A stretch of DNA of 64,000 bases from Salvelinus alpinus (GCF_045679555.1 NC_092094.1:16010612-16074611), one strand, 5' to 3'. Counted from the stretch's first letter, positions 43,030-61,119 are shown. Notes: generated by a model from the letters alone, not told the origin. Numbers and translations: made by a program.

Positions 43030-46000
43030 ATGGTTGCAGACATGGATGGAGGAAAGCGGAAAAGAAGTATCTGCTCACGGCAAGAGCCGTTGGCTGCACT
43101 GAAGATCTTGAAAGATGGGAACAACAAGCGTGACGAAATCCCCGATAGAGTGACTCTGAAAAAAGAAATAGGTCTTTTAAGCGCCTGTACAATAATCATA
43201 GGTAAGGTTGGTAAAAATGTATTGCATTTTAGAGACTTAGGGGGTGTTTGTTCATTGTTTTATTTGAATGCGCACCTTATAACATAACGTTGTAAATTTG
43301 CTATTGACAGCATTTGCCCTTACTGAATGAAACATTAGTTTTCCAATGATGGATTATGTAGGCCTATTATTCAAGTTAATATCCTATATTTAGTCACAAG
43401 TTTAATGTTTAGAAATAGGCCCATCTTCTCACCTGTGATGCTAAGAATATGTTACTATTTGAGCTGATCGTGTGGTAACATGACAAATAAATATGTGCAT
43501 TAAATGTCTACCTCAATGCTTACGTGGCCAAAATATATTAAGTCAGTCAAGTAGCACATTGGTTGTCAAGCAGAAGCACATTTTCTGCCGAAGCAGAAGA
43601 AATGGCAGGGACTGCTTTAATAAATCTAATCTGCTTGTTGAAGGGTGCAAGTTAAGATATAAACCCAAGTGTCACCTACACAGGGTTGGGGAGTAAAATA
43701 ACTGACATGTAATCTGATTACAAAAAAACGAATTAACCAATTACATTACCAGGAAGAAATATTGTAATCAGACTACAGATACTTTTGACAAACTAGATGG
43801 ATTACTTTTAAATTCAGAAATGTTCAAGATGTTTGCAAAAAATACATTATACATTATGACACCTTTCTGTTTTCACAATGACATTCAATTCAATTTGCAA
43901 ATTTAAGTTTGTTCCACCTGAGGGAGTCCACAAGTCAGAGGCCACTATAATGACACACCGCATGTGTTAGATGGATCCTCATCAGGTCAAAGTAATCAGG
44001 TTGACTGATTTTGGGTAATCACAAAATATCGCTACTGATTTACAGTAAAGTAAATCCCACTATGCAGTCTGGAAGATGCATATGTATCATGACTAATAAA
44101 TTCAATTTTAGGTGGTTATGGTTTTCAGACTAATGATAAATATGCTGAAGATTTCAGCATGCTCTGTTGCAATTATTACATATGTTCTGACTTGACTGTT
44201 TAGATTTTGTTTTAGAGTTACTGTAAAATGGTTATTAAACTGAAAGTCTAAAGTGTAAAGAATAGGCCTATGTTCTATGCCATTTCTACTGACAGTTATG
44301 TTTTTCAATTACATTTCCTCACAGCAGGCCCCAACCTACTCTAGTGGCTTTTGATAAGTTACATTAATGAAACTTTTTTTAATCAAGATCGGTCCTGTAG
44401 AAAAAAGTGAAAATCTCTTTGACTCCTGGACCTCCTGGAAGGTCTGTTCCACCACAGAATGCAGATATTTTTTATTTAACCTTTATTTCAACAGGGAGTC
44501 ATGCTGAGACCACGGTCTCTTTTACAGATGAGCCCTGTATACACATCAATATACACTACACACATCACTATACATCATAATATGCACATCAAAACACGAA
44601 AAGCAAAACGCAATCATAGAAAATAGTACACACAATGCGTGTGTGGAAGAGAGACACAGTACAGACCACCAACTGTGATTGGACAAATTGAGCAATCCAG
44701 ACCAGGAAGTCTATGCTGGTTATCCACCCTGTTGTTTAAAAGTTATACTTCCCAGTATTAGCATTTCTGACAGGGACACAAACCTAAATGAAAGCCGGCC
44801 GTGTAGAGTCTAGAAATAATGCAGGAGATGATTTGAATTCAATTCTTGCGGATGGCTCATGCCTGAGCTCGACAGTTAAGAGTAAATAATTTATGTCCAG
44901 TTATGTAATCGAGGTCTGTGCCACTTGGCTGCCTTCTGCTGTGCTACTCTGAGTGCTCTACCCTGAATGTGTTGGTTGGGATACACTTGGTCTGCGTCTA
45001 AAATGGCACCCAATTCCATAATGGCACTACTTTTCAACGGGGCCATTTCCTTTGGACATGGTACAGCCATATTGGAACCCAGATCATTTTATTACTTCAA
45101 TGAGTGTGGTTGATGTGGAAGCAAGCCTCTTGAGTTAGATGGTAGCACTTCCTACTTTGACTGCTTGATCTCCTGTCCAAAGCTCTGTTCACTCACATCA
45201 ACAGTATAATTGTTCCATTTCTGAGGTCCTCTGTGGACGATGTGTTAACTTGTAATGATCATCAGGAAGGATATTTTTCTCAAGTATATCTGAAGAGAGA
45301 GAGCCATATCATTTCAGGGTTGATGTGAGGATAAATCAGTGAGTACCCTTTAGCTAGCTCAAGGGGAAGTGTATAGACCAGATTATATAATATCCCCACT
45401 TTCTACACACTGCAATATACTGTATCTATTGTTTAGATCTCAATGTATTGTTTAGTGTTTTTATTTTTTGTTTCCAAACACATGATACAGTTTTATCAGA
45501 TTTTATAATAGTCATATAAATAAATACGGTACCAGTTAAAAGTTTGGACACACCTACTCAGTCAAGGGTTTTTCTTTATTTTTACTATTTCTACATTGTA
45601 GAATAATTAGGAAGACATCAAAACTATGAAATAACACATTGAGTCATGTAGTAACCAAAAAAAGTGTTAAACAAATCAAAATATATTTTATATTTGAGAT
45701 TCTTCAAAGTAGCCACCCTTTGCTTTGATGACAGCTTTGAACACTCTTGGCATTCTCTCAGCCAGCTTCATGAGGTAGTCACCTGGAATGCATTTCAATT
45801 AACAGGTGTGCCTTGTTAAAAGTTAATTTGTGGAATTTATTTCCTTCTTAATGTGAAGAGAAACGACAGTCCATCATTACTTTAAGACATGAAGGTCAGT
45901 CAATACGGAACATTTCAAGAACTTTGAAAGTTTCTTCAAGTGCAGTCGCAAAAACCATTAAGCGCTATGATGAAACTGGCTCTCATGAGGACCGCCACAG

Positions 46001-49000
46001 GAAAGAAGACCCCGAGTTAACTGCACCTCAGACTACAGCCCAAATAAATGCTTAACAGGGTTCAAGTATCAGACACATCTCAACATCAACTGTTCAGTGG
46101 AGACTGCGTGAATCAGGCCTTCATGGTCAAAATGCTGCAAAGAAACCACTACTAAAGGACACCAATAAAATGAAGAGACTTGCTTGGGCCAAGAAACACA
46201 AGCAATGTACATTAGACCGGTGGAAATCTGTCCTTTGGTCTGATGAGTCCAAATGTGCGATTTTTGGTTCCAACCGATGTGTCTTTGTGAGACGCCAAGT
46301 AGGTGAACATATGATCTCCGCGTGTGTGGTTCCCACTGTGAAGCATGGAGGAGGAGGTGTGATGGTGTGAGGGTGCTTTGCTGGTGACACTGTCTGGGAT
46401 TTATTTAGAATTCAAGGCACACTTAACCAGCATGGATACCACAGCATTCTGCAGCGACACGCCATCCCATCTGGTTTGTGCATAGTGGGACTATCATTTG
46501 ACTTTCAACAGGACAATGACCCAACACACCTCCAGGCTGTGTAAGGGCTATTTGACCAAGAAGGAGAGTGGATGCAGTGCTGCATCAGATGACCCGGCCT
46601 CCACAACCCCCCGACCTCAAAGAAATTGAAATGGTTTGGGATGAGTCGGACTGCCGAGTGAAGGAAAAGCAGCCAACAAGTGCTCAGCATATGTGGGAAC
46701 TCCTTCAAGACTGTTTCAAGACTGTTGGGAATTGATCATTATAAAACCCGTCAGTTTATTCTTGTTTTGAGAAATGAAGGCAATTCCATGCGAGAAATTT
46801 ACAAGAAACTGAAGATCTCGTACAACGCTGTATACTACTCCCTTCACAGAACAGCGCAAACTGGCTCAAACCAGAATAGAAAGAGGAGTGGGAGGCCCCG
46901 GTGCAAAACTGAGCAAGGAGACAAGTACATTAGAGTGTCTAGTTTGAGAAACAGACGCCTCACAAGTCCTCATCTGGCCACAAAACACCAGTCTCAACGT
47001 CAACAGTGAAGAGGCAACTCCGGGATGCTGGCCTTCTAGGCAGAGTTCCTCTGTACAGTGTCTGTGTTCTTTTGCCGATCTTAATCTTTTATTTTTATTG
47101 GCTAGTCTGAGATATGGCTTTTTCTTTGCAGCTCTGCCTAGAAGGCCAGCATCCCAGAGTTGCCTCTTCACTGTTGACGTTGAGACTGGTGTTTTGCGGG
47201 TACTATTTATTGAAACTGCCAGTTGACGACTTGTGGGGCATCTGTTAGAGACTAGAGACTCTAATGTACTTGTCCTCTTGCTCAGTTGTGCACCGGGGCC
47301 TCCCACTCCTCTTTCTATTCTGGTTAGAGCCAGTTTGCGCTGTCCTGTGAAGGGAGTAGTACACAGCGTTGCACGAGATCTTCAGTTTGTTGGCAATTTC
47401 TTGCATGGAATAGCCTTAATTTCTCAAAACAAGAATAGACTGACGAGTTTCAAAAGAAAGTTCTATGCTTCTGGCGAATTTTGAGCCTGTAATCGAACCC
47501 ACAAATGCTGATGCTCCAGATACTCAACTAGTCTAAAGAAGGCCAGTTTTATTGCTTCTTAAATCAGAACACCAGTTTTCTATTGTGCTAACATAATTGC
47601 AAAAGGGTTTTCTAATGTTCAATTAGCCTTTTAAAATGCTAGACTTGGATTATCTAACACAACATGCCATTGGAACACAGGAGTGATGGTTGCTGATAAT
47701 AGGCCTCTGTACGCCAATGTAGATATTCCATGAAAAATCTGCCGTTTCCAGCTACAATAGTCATTTACAACATTAACAATGTCTGCACTGTATTTCTGAT
47801 CAATTTGATGTTATTTTAAGGGACAAAAAATTTGATTTTCTTTCAAAAACAAGGAAATTCTAAGTGACCCCAAACTTTTGAACGGTAGTGTATATTTTTA
47901 AACAATATTTACATTGCTTGTTTTTGTGTGTATGCATTCTAGTAATACCTTCTCCCTCTCCACAGGGAACATCATAGGTTCTGGAATCTTCATCTCTCCT
48001 AAAGGGGTTCTAGAGCACTCGGGTTCAGTGGGTCTAGCCCTGATTGTGTGGATACTAGGGGGATGTATAGCTGCCCTAGGCTCCCTCTGCTATGCTGAGC
48101 TGGGGGTCACCATCCCCAAGTCAGGGGGGGACTACTCCTACGTCACAGAAATATTTGGAGGCCTTGTTGGGTAGGTACCTCTGTCTCCCACACCTACAGT
48201 TTATTTCACACCCAATGTGTATAGTTTGCAAGCTGATTATGAAATATGTAACATTAGGTTGGATCAATGCAGACTACTTTGGGAATACATTTTTAATTGA
48301 TACTTTCATATGCTTTTCTCTGTGATGAAATTCACATGTTGTTGATGTAGCATATGCATTACTTTTTACCCCAAATACAATTCTGTTCAATACTGTTTCT
48401 TTCCCATCCTAGGTTCCTTCTGCTGTGGAGTGCAGTGCTCATCATGTACCCTACCACCCTGGCTGTCATCGCCCTGACCTTTTCTAACTATGTCCTACAG
48501 CCAGTCTTCCCAGACTGTGTCCCTCCCTACATGGCCACACGCTTGCTGTCAACAGTCTGTCTATGTGAGTACTGCACCGTGTGTCTGACTGTGTGTGTGC
48601 GTGCATGCTTGTGTTATGTTTTATGGGAAGTTTATCTGGTGCAACAGAGTAAAATATCTATTATGTAACAATTGCCTCTAAGCCTTTTAAAACTCTCAGA
48701 GAGGAGACATGAATATTAAAATGCATGGTGTATCAAATAGAAAATGGAAGGGGGAGACAGGAATATTGAAATGCATGGTGTGTCAAATAGAAAATGGAAG
48801 TGGCAGACAGGAGGGGGAAGAGTGAGCCGGAAAGTTAGGGAAACAAAGACGGATGAAGAGTACAGTTTCTAAAGTATGTATAAAATCATCCCAATGGGCA
48901 AAATATGCCATGGGATGTCCTAGTGACCTAATTATCTGGTTGTAAATTCGTTTTAAGTTCTTTATCAAGGAGACATTTGGTTTTTAGGTGGTTATAGACA

Positions 49001-50632
49001 TCCTTTTATTGGTCGCTAAAAATACATCTAAAAACATCCTTTTACAACGAAGTTGACTGTGACGCCACAAAAGACATCCGAATGACGTCACTGCAACCAT
49101 TTTTGTGAACCTGAAGGAACTTGGACTTAAATTCAATGTCATGTACAGTGTCTGTCCCATTCGCTAAAGTTAGAGCCAATTTTGTCGCCTGTGATTTGTG
49201 TATTGCTTTTCACAGGGTTGCACCCCTCACTCTATGTACAATTTGGACATGCTAGTATTACTAATTACTTGGCAACAAGCCTGAGTGGACCTCCACTGTA
49301 CCTCCACTGAACCCCATGAAGTAAAGAAAAAAAAAGAAAAAATCCCCATTGTACCATGATTGAGCTGCGGAAAAGCCAACAAGCCAACAGCATTGTGGCC
49401 CATGTTTTTTTTATTGTGATCCTTGCTTTTAGGGGCCATTATTCTCACTTGTTTTTTGGGGGACTGGATGCCAACGATCTGGAGAAAACGTGAGCTTTCT
49501 CTCAGCCTCTTCAGGGACCTGCCCGCATGTCCTCTCTGGGTTTTGTTCTGTTGCATCGGAAGCGGTTTGTTTTGGGGGCCTTGACACCTAGCCTTTGTTT
49601 GTGAGAGCCAGGCCACCATGAGAAAGAGAGGCAAGCCAATGACAGTGATGGACGAGGTGAAACAATCGTGTCCACCCCTTTGCCTTACCATTTCCCACAT
49701 TCCGGTCTGCCATGGCAACTGCTAGGCCGCTGCCGCCCGACCAACACCATGTGCCCAGGCGTGAGCCCTGACTGACTGGGAGAGAACATGTCACATTACT
49801 GTGCACCTCACGGCTTGCCTGGCATCCCTAATGCCACATTCCGATTGGGCGAGAGCTCCCCTATGTGAGGACAAACATGACTTCTGACTAATCATTGTTG
49901 GTAACTTTCTTAGGCTACCGTATTCTATACCTGGGTTTAAATAGTATTTTGTTTTCTCAATAAATGCTTGCCTCAAAGTAACTGTCCAGTGTTTCCAGAT
50001 TTCTATGAAATATGACCTATAATTAATTATAATATGAGTGAAATAGTTTTCTTTATAATTGTTTTATTATTTAAGTATGTTAAAAAGCAGCTTTTCTGTG
50101 TTAGAATAGTGTGGGCATACCCCAACAACAGAATGGTGTGGGCATACCCCAACAACAGAATGGTGTGGGCATACCCCAACTACAGAATGGTGTGGGCATA
50201 CCCCAACAACAGAATGGTGTGGGTGTACCCCAACAACAGAATGGTGTGGGCATACCCCAACAACAGAATGGTGTGGGCATACCCCAACAACAGAATGGTG
50301 TGGGCGTACCCCAACAACAGAATGGTGTGGGCATACCCCAACAACAGAATGGTGTGGGCATACCCCAACAACAGAATGGTGTGGGCGTATACTGATCATA
50401 AAAAATATTAATGCGAGTCGACTGCTGATTGGCAAGCCTTTATGAGAAATAGCAAGCATTTTTAAACATTCTGTTTGAGATACAAGCTTGAGGTGTTTTT
50501 TTAAAGTGTTTTTTTCTCCAATTTATGCTTTGGCCACAAATACGAGTATAGGACGAGTCAACAACGTTATTTGGGTATGAGTTAACAGAAGTTTTAAAAG
50601 TCCGATTTTCACTGGACAATTACTTTAAAGTA

Positions 50633-50663
<31 letters not shown>

Positions 50664-53554
50664 ATGCATGCCTCCGTGTGTGTCTGCAGTGTTCCTGACC
50701 TGGGTGAACTGTTCCAGTGTACGTATGGCCACCAGGATCCAGGATGTTTTCACGGTGGGGAAGCTGGCGGCCCTGGGTCTCATCATAGTGGTCGGCCTGG
50801 TGCAGATCTGCAAGGGTGAGACACACACACACACACACACACACACTTACACTCTCTCTAGATTGGTTTTCATTTTAGCAATCCTGGGACATGCAAGACA
50901 TTTTGCAACTGAAAATGAATAGAAGGTTTCTTATTTAGCAAGTTCAGATAGTACCTCCCCGTTTCGGATTGCTTTCTTTTGGTTTTGTGCCTACTGAACA
51001 TGACCCAGGTGCCGAAGGTCAATAGCACCTTTTAATGGTCAAAGAGACTATTAAGCTATTTTCCTAAAACAGCCCCCCAGACATTGATGGTGAATTTGTA
51101 CTTCTCCAGGTAACTACGAGGGACTGACGCCTCAGGTGGCCTTTGAGTTCAGCACGACTCCCTCGGTTGGGCAGATCGCTCTGGCTTTCCTTCAAGCCTC
51201 ATTCGCCTTCAGTGGATGGAACTTCCTGAACTACGTCACAGAGGAAGTGGTTGAACCGCGACGGTGAGCTTCTGGTTCACCAAACATTATTTTCCTTTGC
51301 ATTCTATTCTATTCTATTCTGTTTATCAATCCAATGCTGTGTACTGAATATGCAGTCCGGCTGTGAATGCGTGAAAGCAAGCATTGTGGAGTGATGCATA
51401 GTTGTATGTTGTGATGTTATATCAATGAACATATTGCTAAGGGAAAAAAAGTGATATCCTGCAATTTTACATTCTATATAGTTATATTTTGCATATCAGC
51501 TGCCTTCTTATTTCTCTAACAATGCATGATTTATGAGACTGTGTGTTGATTGCATGGTTTGTATACAGTGTAGATTACCTCATCAATGGTTTGTGTACCG
51601 TGTGGATGACCTCATCGGTAGTTTGTGTACCGTGTGGATGACCTCATCGGTAGTTTGTGTACCGTGTGGATGACCTCATCGGTAGTTTGTGTACCGTGTG
51701 GATGACCTCATCGGTAGTTTGTGTACCGTGTGGATTACCTCATCAGGAACCTACCTCGTGCCATTTACATCTCTATCCCATTGGTGACCTTTGTGTACAC
51801 GCTCACCAACATCGCCTACTTCTCCGCCATGTCACCTGAGGAGCTGCTGTCATCCAATGCTGTGGCTGTCGTGAGTAACGCTGTTCGCTTTGCTTTGCAA
51901 AATGACAAAAACTGCATTGTGTACTGTACTTTAATGGTGCCCTTATTTGATTTATTGACCTTTAATTAATGTTCAACACAATGCATGTTTACATAGAGAT
52001 GACCTTTAACTTGCTGTACATCAAGAGTTATCCCTGGCTTGAATTGTGTCTTAAATGTAAACCTTCTTGTTCTGCTGCAGACATTTGGAGAGAAGCTCCT
52101 GGGGATGTTCTCTGTCATTATGCCCATCTCTGTAGCCTTGTCTACGTTTGGAGGCATCAACGGCTACCTCTTCACATCTTCTAGGTGAGGGGTCAACCCT
52201 GGGGAAGATGTCCTCTAGGCTGGCTGTGTCTCAATCCACAAGGATGCGGCCTTTGGATTGAGACACAGCCATAGAAACGGAGGCGTGTGTGTTTTATAAG
52301 TAAATTAAATGTTTATAAGCCATTTTGGTTTTTATTTGTCTTTCTAGATTGTGTTTCTCTGGGGCCAGAGAGGGACATCTACCCAGCCTGCTGGCTATGA
52401 TTCACTTTAAGAACTGCACCCCTATCCCTGCTCTCCTCTGCTGCGTAAGACTACCTAACACTACTACGTCTCTACTGTATGTTTTTTTCTCAAATGACAC
52501 TCAGTGGCCAACATGCAGGTCCTATACCCCTATACCTTATGTCTTCAATAACGGTCTCTCTCTCTCTCCCCCTCTCTCTCGCTCTCTCTCTCTCTGTCTT
52601 GCAGTGTACTGCCACCATTGTAATCCTGTGTATTGGAGAGACACACAACCTGATCAACTATGTGTCCTTCATCAACTACCTCTCCTATGGAGTCACCATC
52701 GCAGGCCTGCTCTACTACCGATGGAAGAAGCCCAAACTTTACAGACCAATTAAGGTATTATTAATCCAGGCATGGTTCAATCAGATAAATGATTGACACA
52801 GTAATTTACAAAAACTAACAAACTACAGCAACACAGTGAACCTGTTCTCATCAACTGTTGAATACAGAGTAGAAGCAGCTATTTTCTTCTGTCCTCTTCA
52901 CTAGAGTGATTCATTGGAAGGTGAGACGTCATGTTGACTCTCTTCATTATAAAAACAAAATCTGTTCTCATCCCTTCTTATCAGGTAAACCTACTTGTTC
53001 CTATCACCTACCTGATGTTTTGGGCCCTGTTACTGGGCTTCAGCCTGTACTCTGAGCCTGTAGTGTGTGGTGTTGGGCTGGTCATCATGCTCACTGGTGT
53101 ACCAGTCTACTTCCTGGGGGTGCACTGGAAAGCCAAGCCAAAGTGTATCTATGACTTCATCGGTGAGTGTCCTCCCCTTGAGTCCTGCAAATACATGCTT
53201 GTTTTAGTAATCCTGGCCTCTTTCTTTGCCCCCCCCAAATATCTGAATTTCTGAATTCAACCACATGTATTTAATGGTATTCAAACTCCCTAAACCCTAT
53301 ATATAACAAGTATCAAACCATTCTTTATTTAAGTAGACCCAGATATATGGCATTTAAAAGGAATACTATGTTAGTGGTCTGGTCAGACACTTTTTTGTGA
53401 TGCTAAACGTGGGACCTGTTTTCTCACAGAGTCAGCGACCTACGTGGCACAGAGGCTGTGTTTCGTGGTCTTCCCCCAGTTCGACCCCATCGAGATCAGT
53501 CCAATCGAAGAATGGCCCGACAAATCTTCTGACACTCTATCTAGGAAGTCTTAA
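43030..53554 (+). CDS. slc7a10: Asc-type amino-acid exchanger (SLC7A10, Asc-1)
   Basis: Eleven exons, 43030-43201, 47966-48170, 48413-48564, 50690-50815, 51110-51263, 51747-51870, 52081-52184, 52348-52444, 52605-52754, 52985-53162 and 53430-53554, sum to 1587 nt (528 aa). Phases fit throughout. The family exports and imports small neutral amino acids (Gly, Ala, Ser, D-Ser) by exchange, as the light chain of a heterodimer with SLC3A2. Visible signatures: [23 protein letters not shown] (TM1 binding loop, in overlapping parts), [16 protein letters not shown], Cys161 in the TM3-4 loop (PVFPDC) expected to form the disulfide with SLC3A2, and [13 protein letters not shown] in TM6. The match to mammalian Asc-1 is much closer than to SLC7A9. 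The start is the Met at 43030; MDGG at 43042 is an alternative. The cytoplasmic tail ends SDTLSRKS. Confidence 0.94.
43681..44060 (+). repeat. Dispersed fish repeat fragment
   Basis: It starts cagggttggggagtaaaata, then gtaatctgattacaaaaaaa and attgtaatcagactacagat, and continues to gtaatcaggttgactgattt. This is a typical non-coding fish repeat of inverted-repeat type. The right end is not certain. Confidence 0.5.
44470..44680 (-). mobile_element. LINE 3' tail fragment
   Basis: Plus-strand tttatttaacctttatttca and acagatgagccctgtataca are typical of a reverse-oriented fish LINE 3' end. No ORF is present. Confidence 0.5.
45526..46736 (+). mobile_element. Tc1-like transposon, right end lost
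   Basis: The left terminal repeat includes taccagttaaaagtttggac and acacctactcagtcaagggt. The transposase trace runs from 45860 ([20 protein letters not shown]-like) through [20 protein letters not shown] (46185-46250), [10 protein letters not shown] and a later FQQDNDPTH-like block, but it is broken in several places. The right inverted repeat is absent. The element stops near 46736, where another Tc1 remnant begins. Confidence 0.83.
46737..47893 (-). mobile_element. Tc1-like remnant rearranged into a fold-back
   Basis: The minus-strand terminus is tacactaccgttcaaaagttt (47893 inward) with the family's usual start ggggtcacttagaatttcct. The transposase N-terminal part is present twice in opposite orientation, 46746-47043 (plus) and 47448-47132 (minus), flanking an ~88 bp spacer that is itself transposase sequence ([20 protein letters not shown]). 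The catalytic domain is missing. Confidence 0.8.
46746..47448. repeat. Large inverted repeat (~300 bp arms, ~88 bp loop)
   Basis: The left arm 46746-47043 and right arm 47132-47448 are complementary over nearly their whole length. Examples are gaggagtgggaggccccggt on the left and the complement accggggcctcccactcctc on the right. They differ by scattered substitutions and small indels. Confidence 0.85.
50109..50388 (+). repeat. 27-bp minisatellite, ten units
   Basis: The unit gtgtgggcataccccaacaa plus cagaatg repeats from 50109 to 50378 with a partial eleventh. Variants are mostly gcat/gcgt/gtgt and one aactac. A unit of 27 bp keeps five of six frames open, so the open frames here are artefacts. 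It lies in slc7a10 intron 3. Confidence 0.95.
50635..50662 (+). repeat. (TG)14 microsatellite before slc7a10 exon 4
   Basis: A pure TG run ends 27 bp upstream of exon 4 (50690). It is partly continued by tgcatgcatg and gtgtgtgtctgcag, which ends in the acceptor. Confidence 0.95.
50821..50846 (+). repeat. (AC)13 microsatellite after slc7a10 exon 4
   Basis: A pure AC run starts five bases past the exon 4 donor (gtgag|acacac). It is complementary to the TG run upstream of the same exon. Confidence 0.95.
51557..51746 (+). repeat. 32-bp minisatellite ending at the slc7a10 exon 6 acceptor
   Basis: Six units start at 51557, 51589, 51621, 51653, 51685 and 51717. The core unit is gtttgtgtaccgtgtggatg followed by acctcatcggta. 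The last unit reads attacctcatcag and its final AG is the acceptor of exon 6 (51747). Confidence 0.93.
52219..52270. repeat. Short perfect inverted repeat in slc7a10 intron 7
   Basis: ggctgtgtctcaatcca pairs with tggattgagacacagcc across a short GC-containing loop. It resembles the end motif of a common fish MITE. Confidence 0.7.
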
Positions 53555-55130
53555 ACTCTTTTTGCCTTCTGAAGTATTTTTCTTTTTGTATATTCTGTCA
53601 CTGTATGAGTACAGACACGGCCCGTTCCTTATAGTGGAGCCCATTGTCTGGTCTCTGGTAACCTCAGACTCATATCCATTTCTTTACAGCTAGGTGGAAT
53701 TGCCTGCGTTTTGAGGCATGGGCCACTTGCAAAAAAAATGTATTCTCTTTTTGTACTAAGTCGTCAAGGACAACAAGCTAATGGCAACAGTATCACATTT
53801 TGAAACAGACTTCATATGCCCTAAGGAAGTATTTGAGCCTTTGGGATTTAATTCACCTAAGATTTACTGTGCATCATTGTGCCTTTTAGGGGAAATTGTG
53901 TACCTTGTTAACAAAAATGTATCTTACCTATTATTTGAATTTGGAATTTGCTTTGCTTTGTGTGTTCCTTATGAGAATTTGAAAAGCACTGTGGTCTTCC
54001 ATATTCTGCTTCTTGCCAGTTGTTAATTTGCCACATGTCATGACTTCCTCAGATTTGTGAACATATTCAAAACTATCTGAACAAAGACCTCAGAGCCTTT
54101 GACTGGAATCCTTTGGAAATTAATCTCTTTAGCCAGCAACAGCCAACAACATAGATGTGTTCTGATTGTATACTGCTGAATGATAGATGGTTGTAGTTGA
54201 TAGTTGAGTGTCACTATGTTTTTACAGTAATTAGTTTGTTTAACTTTTGCCATTGCCTTTAACACTACTGATTCTATTTCATATACTGTAAATACACAAC
54301 AACTGTAATGTTCACAGCTGACATAATGACCCAAACACCAATTTATACCAGTGTTATGTGGAAGTAAAACTGCTCACAAAATGCTTGCTGGACTTTTCTA
54401 ATGCTTGTTTCTAAACTAAGATTCTAATATCAAGTTAACTTATTTTATTTTCTATTCTCTACCACACTTAAAACTAAATGTTGTGCTGGTAACCTGACAA
54501 AAACATACAAAAGGCCTTTGCTTTTCCAGTGGTGCACTGTACTGCCATTCCATTTCTTTTCCCTAAACAGAGCTCTTTAACTGATATTGTGTTCTTCATA
54601 TGACCAGGCCCTTGACTGTTACTGTAAAAAAAAAAAGAGGATATGTTGCATTTCTTTTGAAATTAACATACATTTTAAGTAGCCTAGATTTATAGATATA
54701 TACTGTATTGTAGTAGATAGATGGATACTGTACTTGATACCACACATTACTCAAGAAACATATTTCATGCCAATAACCAGATAATGATGTAGGTTTAGGA
54801 TATCATTATGTAGTTTGTTAGTACTACGTGAGTCTGAGTTGTCTCTCCAACAGCTGCCATGATCATTAAGCCAGTCAGGTAAAACACAGTGCTTATGCAA
54901 GATTTATTACTACTTTATATCCATTTTAGTTCAAATCTCTAGAGCAGTCTTGATATGAAGAGCTTTTACACTGTAAATTATTTGTAAAGCATCAGGTGTT
55001 TACAATGGGTTCAGTACTTGGAATGTTAACTGGAATGTATTTTAGTGCACTTTTTTGTAAATGAGAAAATGACAATAATACCACAATAAATCAAATACCT
55101 ATCAGAAATGAATGACTTCATGCTTTGTCT
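53555..55130 (+). other. slc7a10 3' untranslated region and intergenic DNA
   Basis: AT-rich with no further exon. A canonical AATAAA at 55085-55090 (ccacaataaatcaaa) is a plausible polyadenylation signal, which would make the 3' UTR about 1.5 kb. The region 55131-55740 holds nothing recognisable. Confidence 0.5.
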
Positions 55131-55722
55131 GCTTTGTTTCATTGCCATCATCATTTATAATAATTTTGCACTCACTATAAAGTATTCAACTGTTTAAATT
55201 TGCCAATAATGTACCAGTAACTGCCAGCCAGAGAGAAAAATAAAAAAAGTATTTATATGTGGCTTTAAAATATTATACCTTATAATGTGTTTTACGTTCA
55301 TCAGGTTTACACAGCCGGTACAGTTAGGTATGCAGCACACGACACACAAACGACCACTTTAGAACAACATTACTCTTAGTGAATTTGTCTGTTCTATGCA
55401 GTAATTTCTATACCAAATCGGCGAGTTTTGATGATGCAAGGTTTCAAACAGGAAGTCGAGTCAACACGCGTTCCGGGGGATCAAATGAAGACCACTATAA
55501 TGTACTTTCTGTAAATGACGGTGAGTTATTTTGATTATGGAGTAAAAACAGCATATCGTAAGTGCCAGATGTGTGTCCTCCAATTATATTACCAGCAATA
55601 CGTTATATCTGCCACGTTTCTCTGGTTGTACGCAAGCGAACAGCGACACCAAACATGTTTGTCAACGCAGCTAAAACTGTCTTTGGCTAAAGCAATGCTG
55701 TTATTAACCCTGATTCGTATAG

Positions 55723-61119
<5,397 letters not shown>

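Larger units (their letters stand above)
43202..47965. other. slc7a10 intron 1, repeat-rich
   Basis: 4.8 kb. It contains a dispersed fish repeat (43681 onward), a LINE tail (44470-44680) and two Tc1 remnants (45526-47893). 44700-45520 shows nothing recognisable. Confidence 0.7.

Noticed and set aside
50109-50388. Direct repeats as a CRISPR array
   Set aside because: The units are contiguous without spacers, and the host is a vertebrate.
50034-50459. Long open frames on both strands as a repetitive secreted or structural protein
   Set aside because: They arise from a 27-bp tandem array whose length is a multiple of three. There is no splice or start context, and they lie inside an slc7a10 intron.
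47914-53554. slc7a10 could be slc7a9 (neighbour in human) or slc7a11
   Set aside because: Exon-by-exon residues ([44 protein letters not shown]) match Asc-1 far better than the b0,+AT or xCT proteins I remember.
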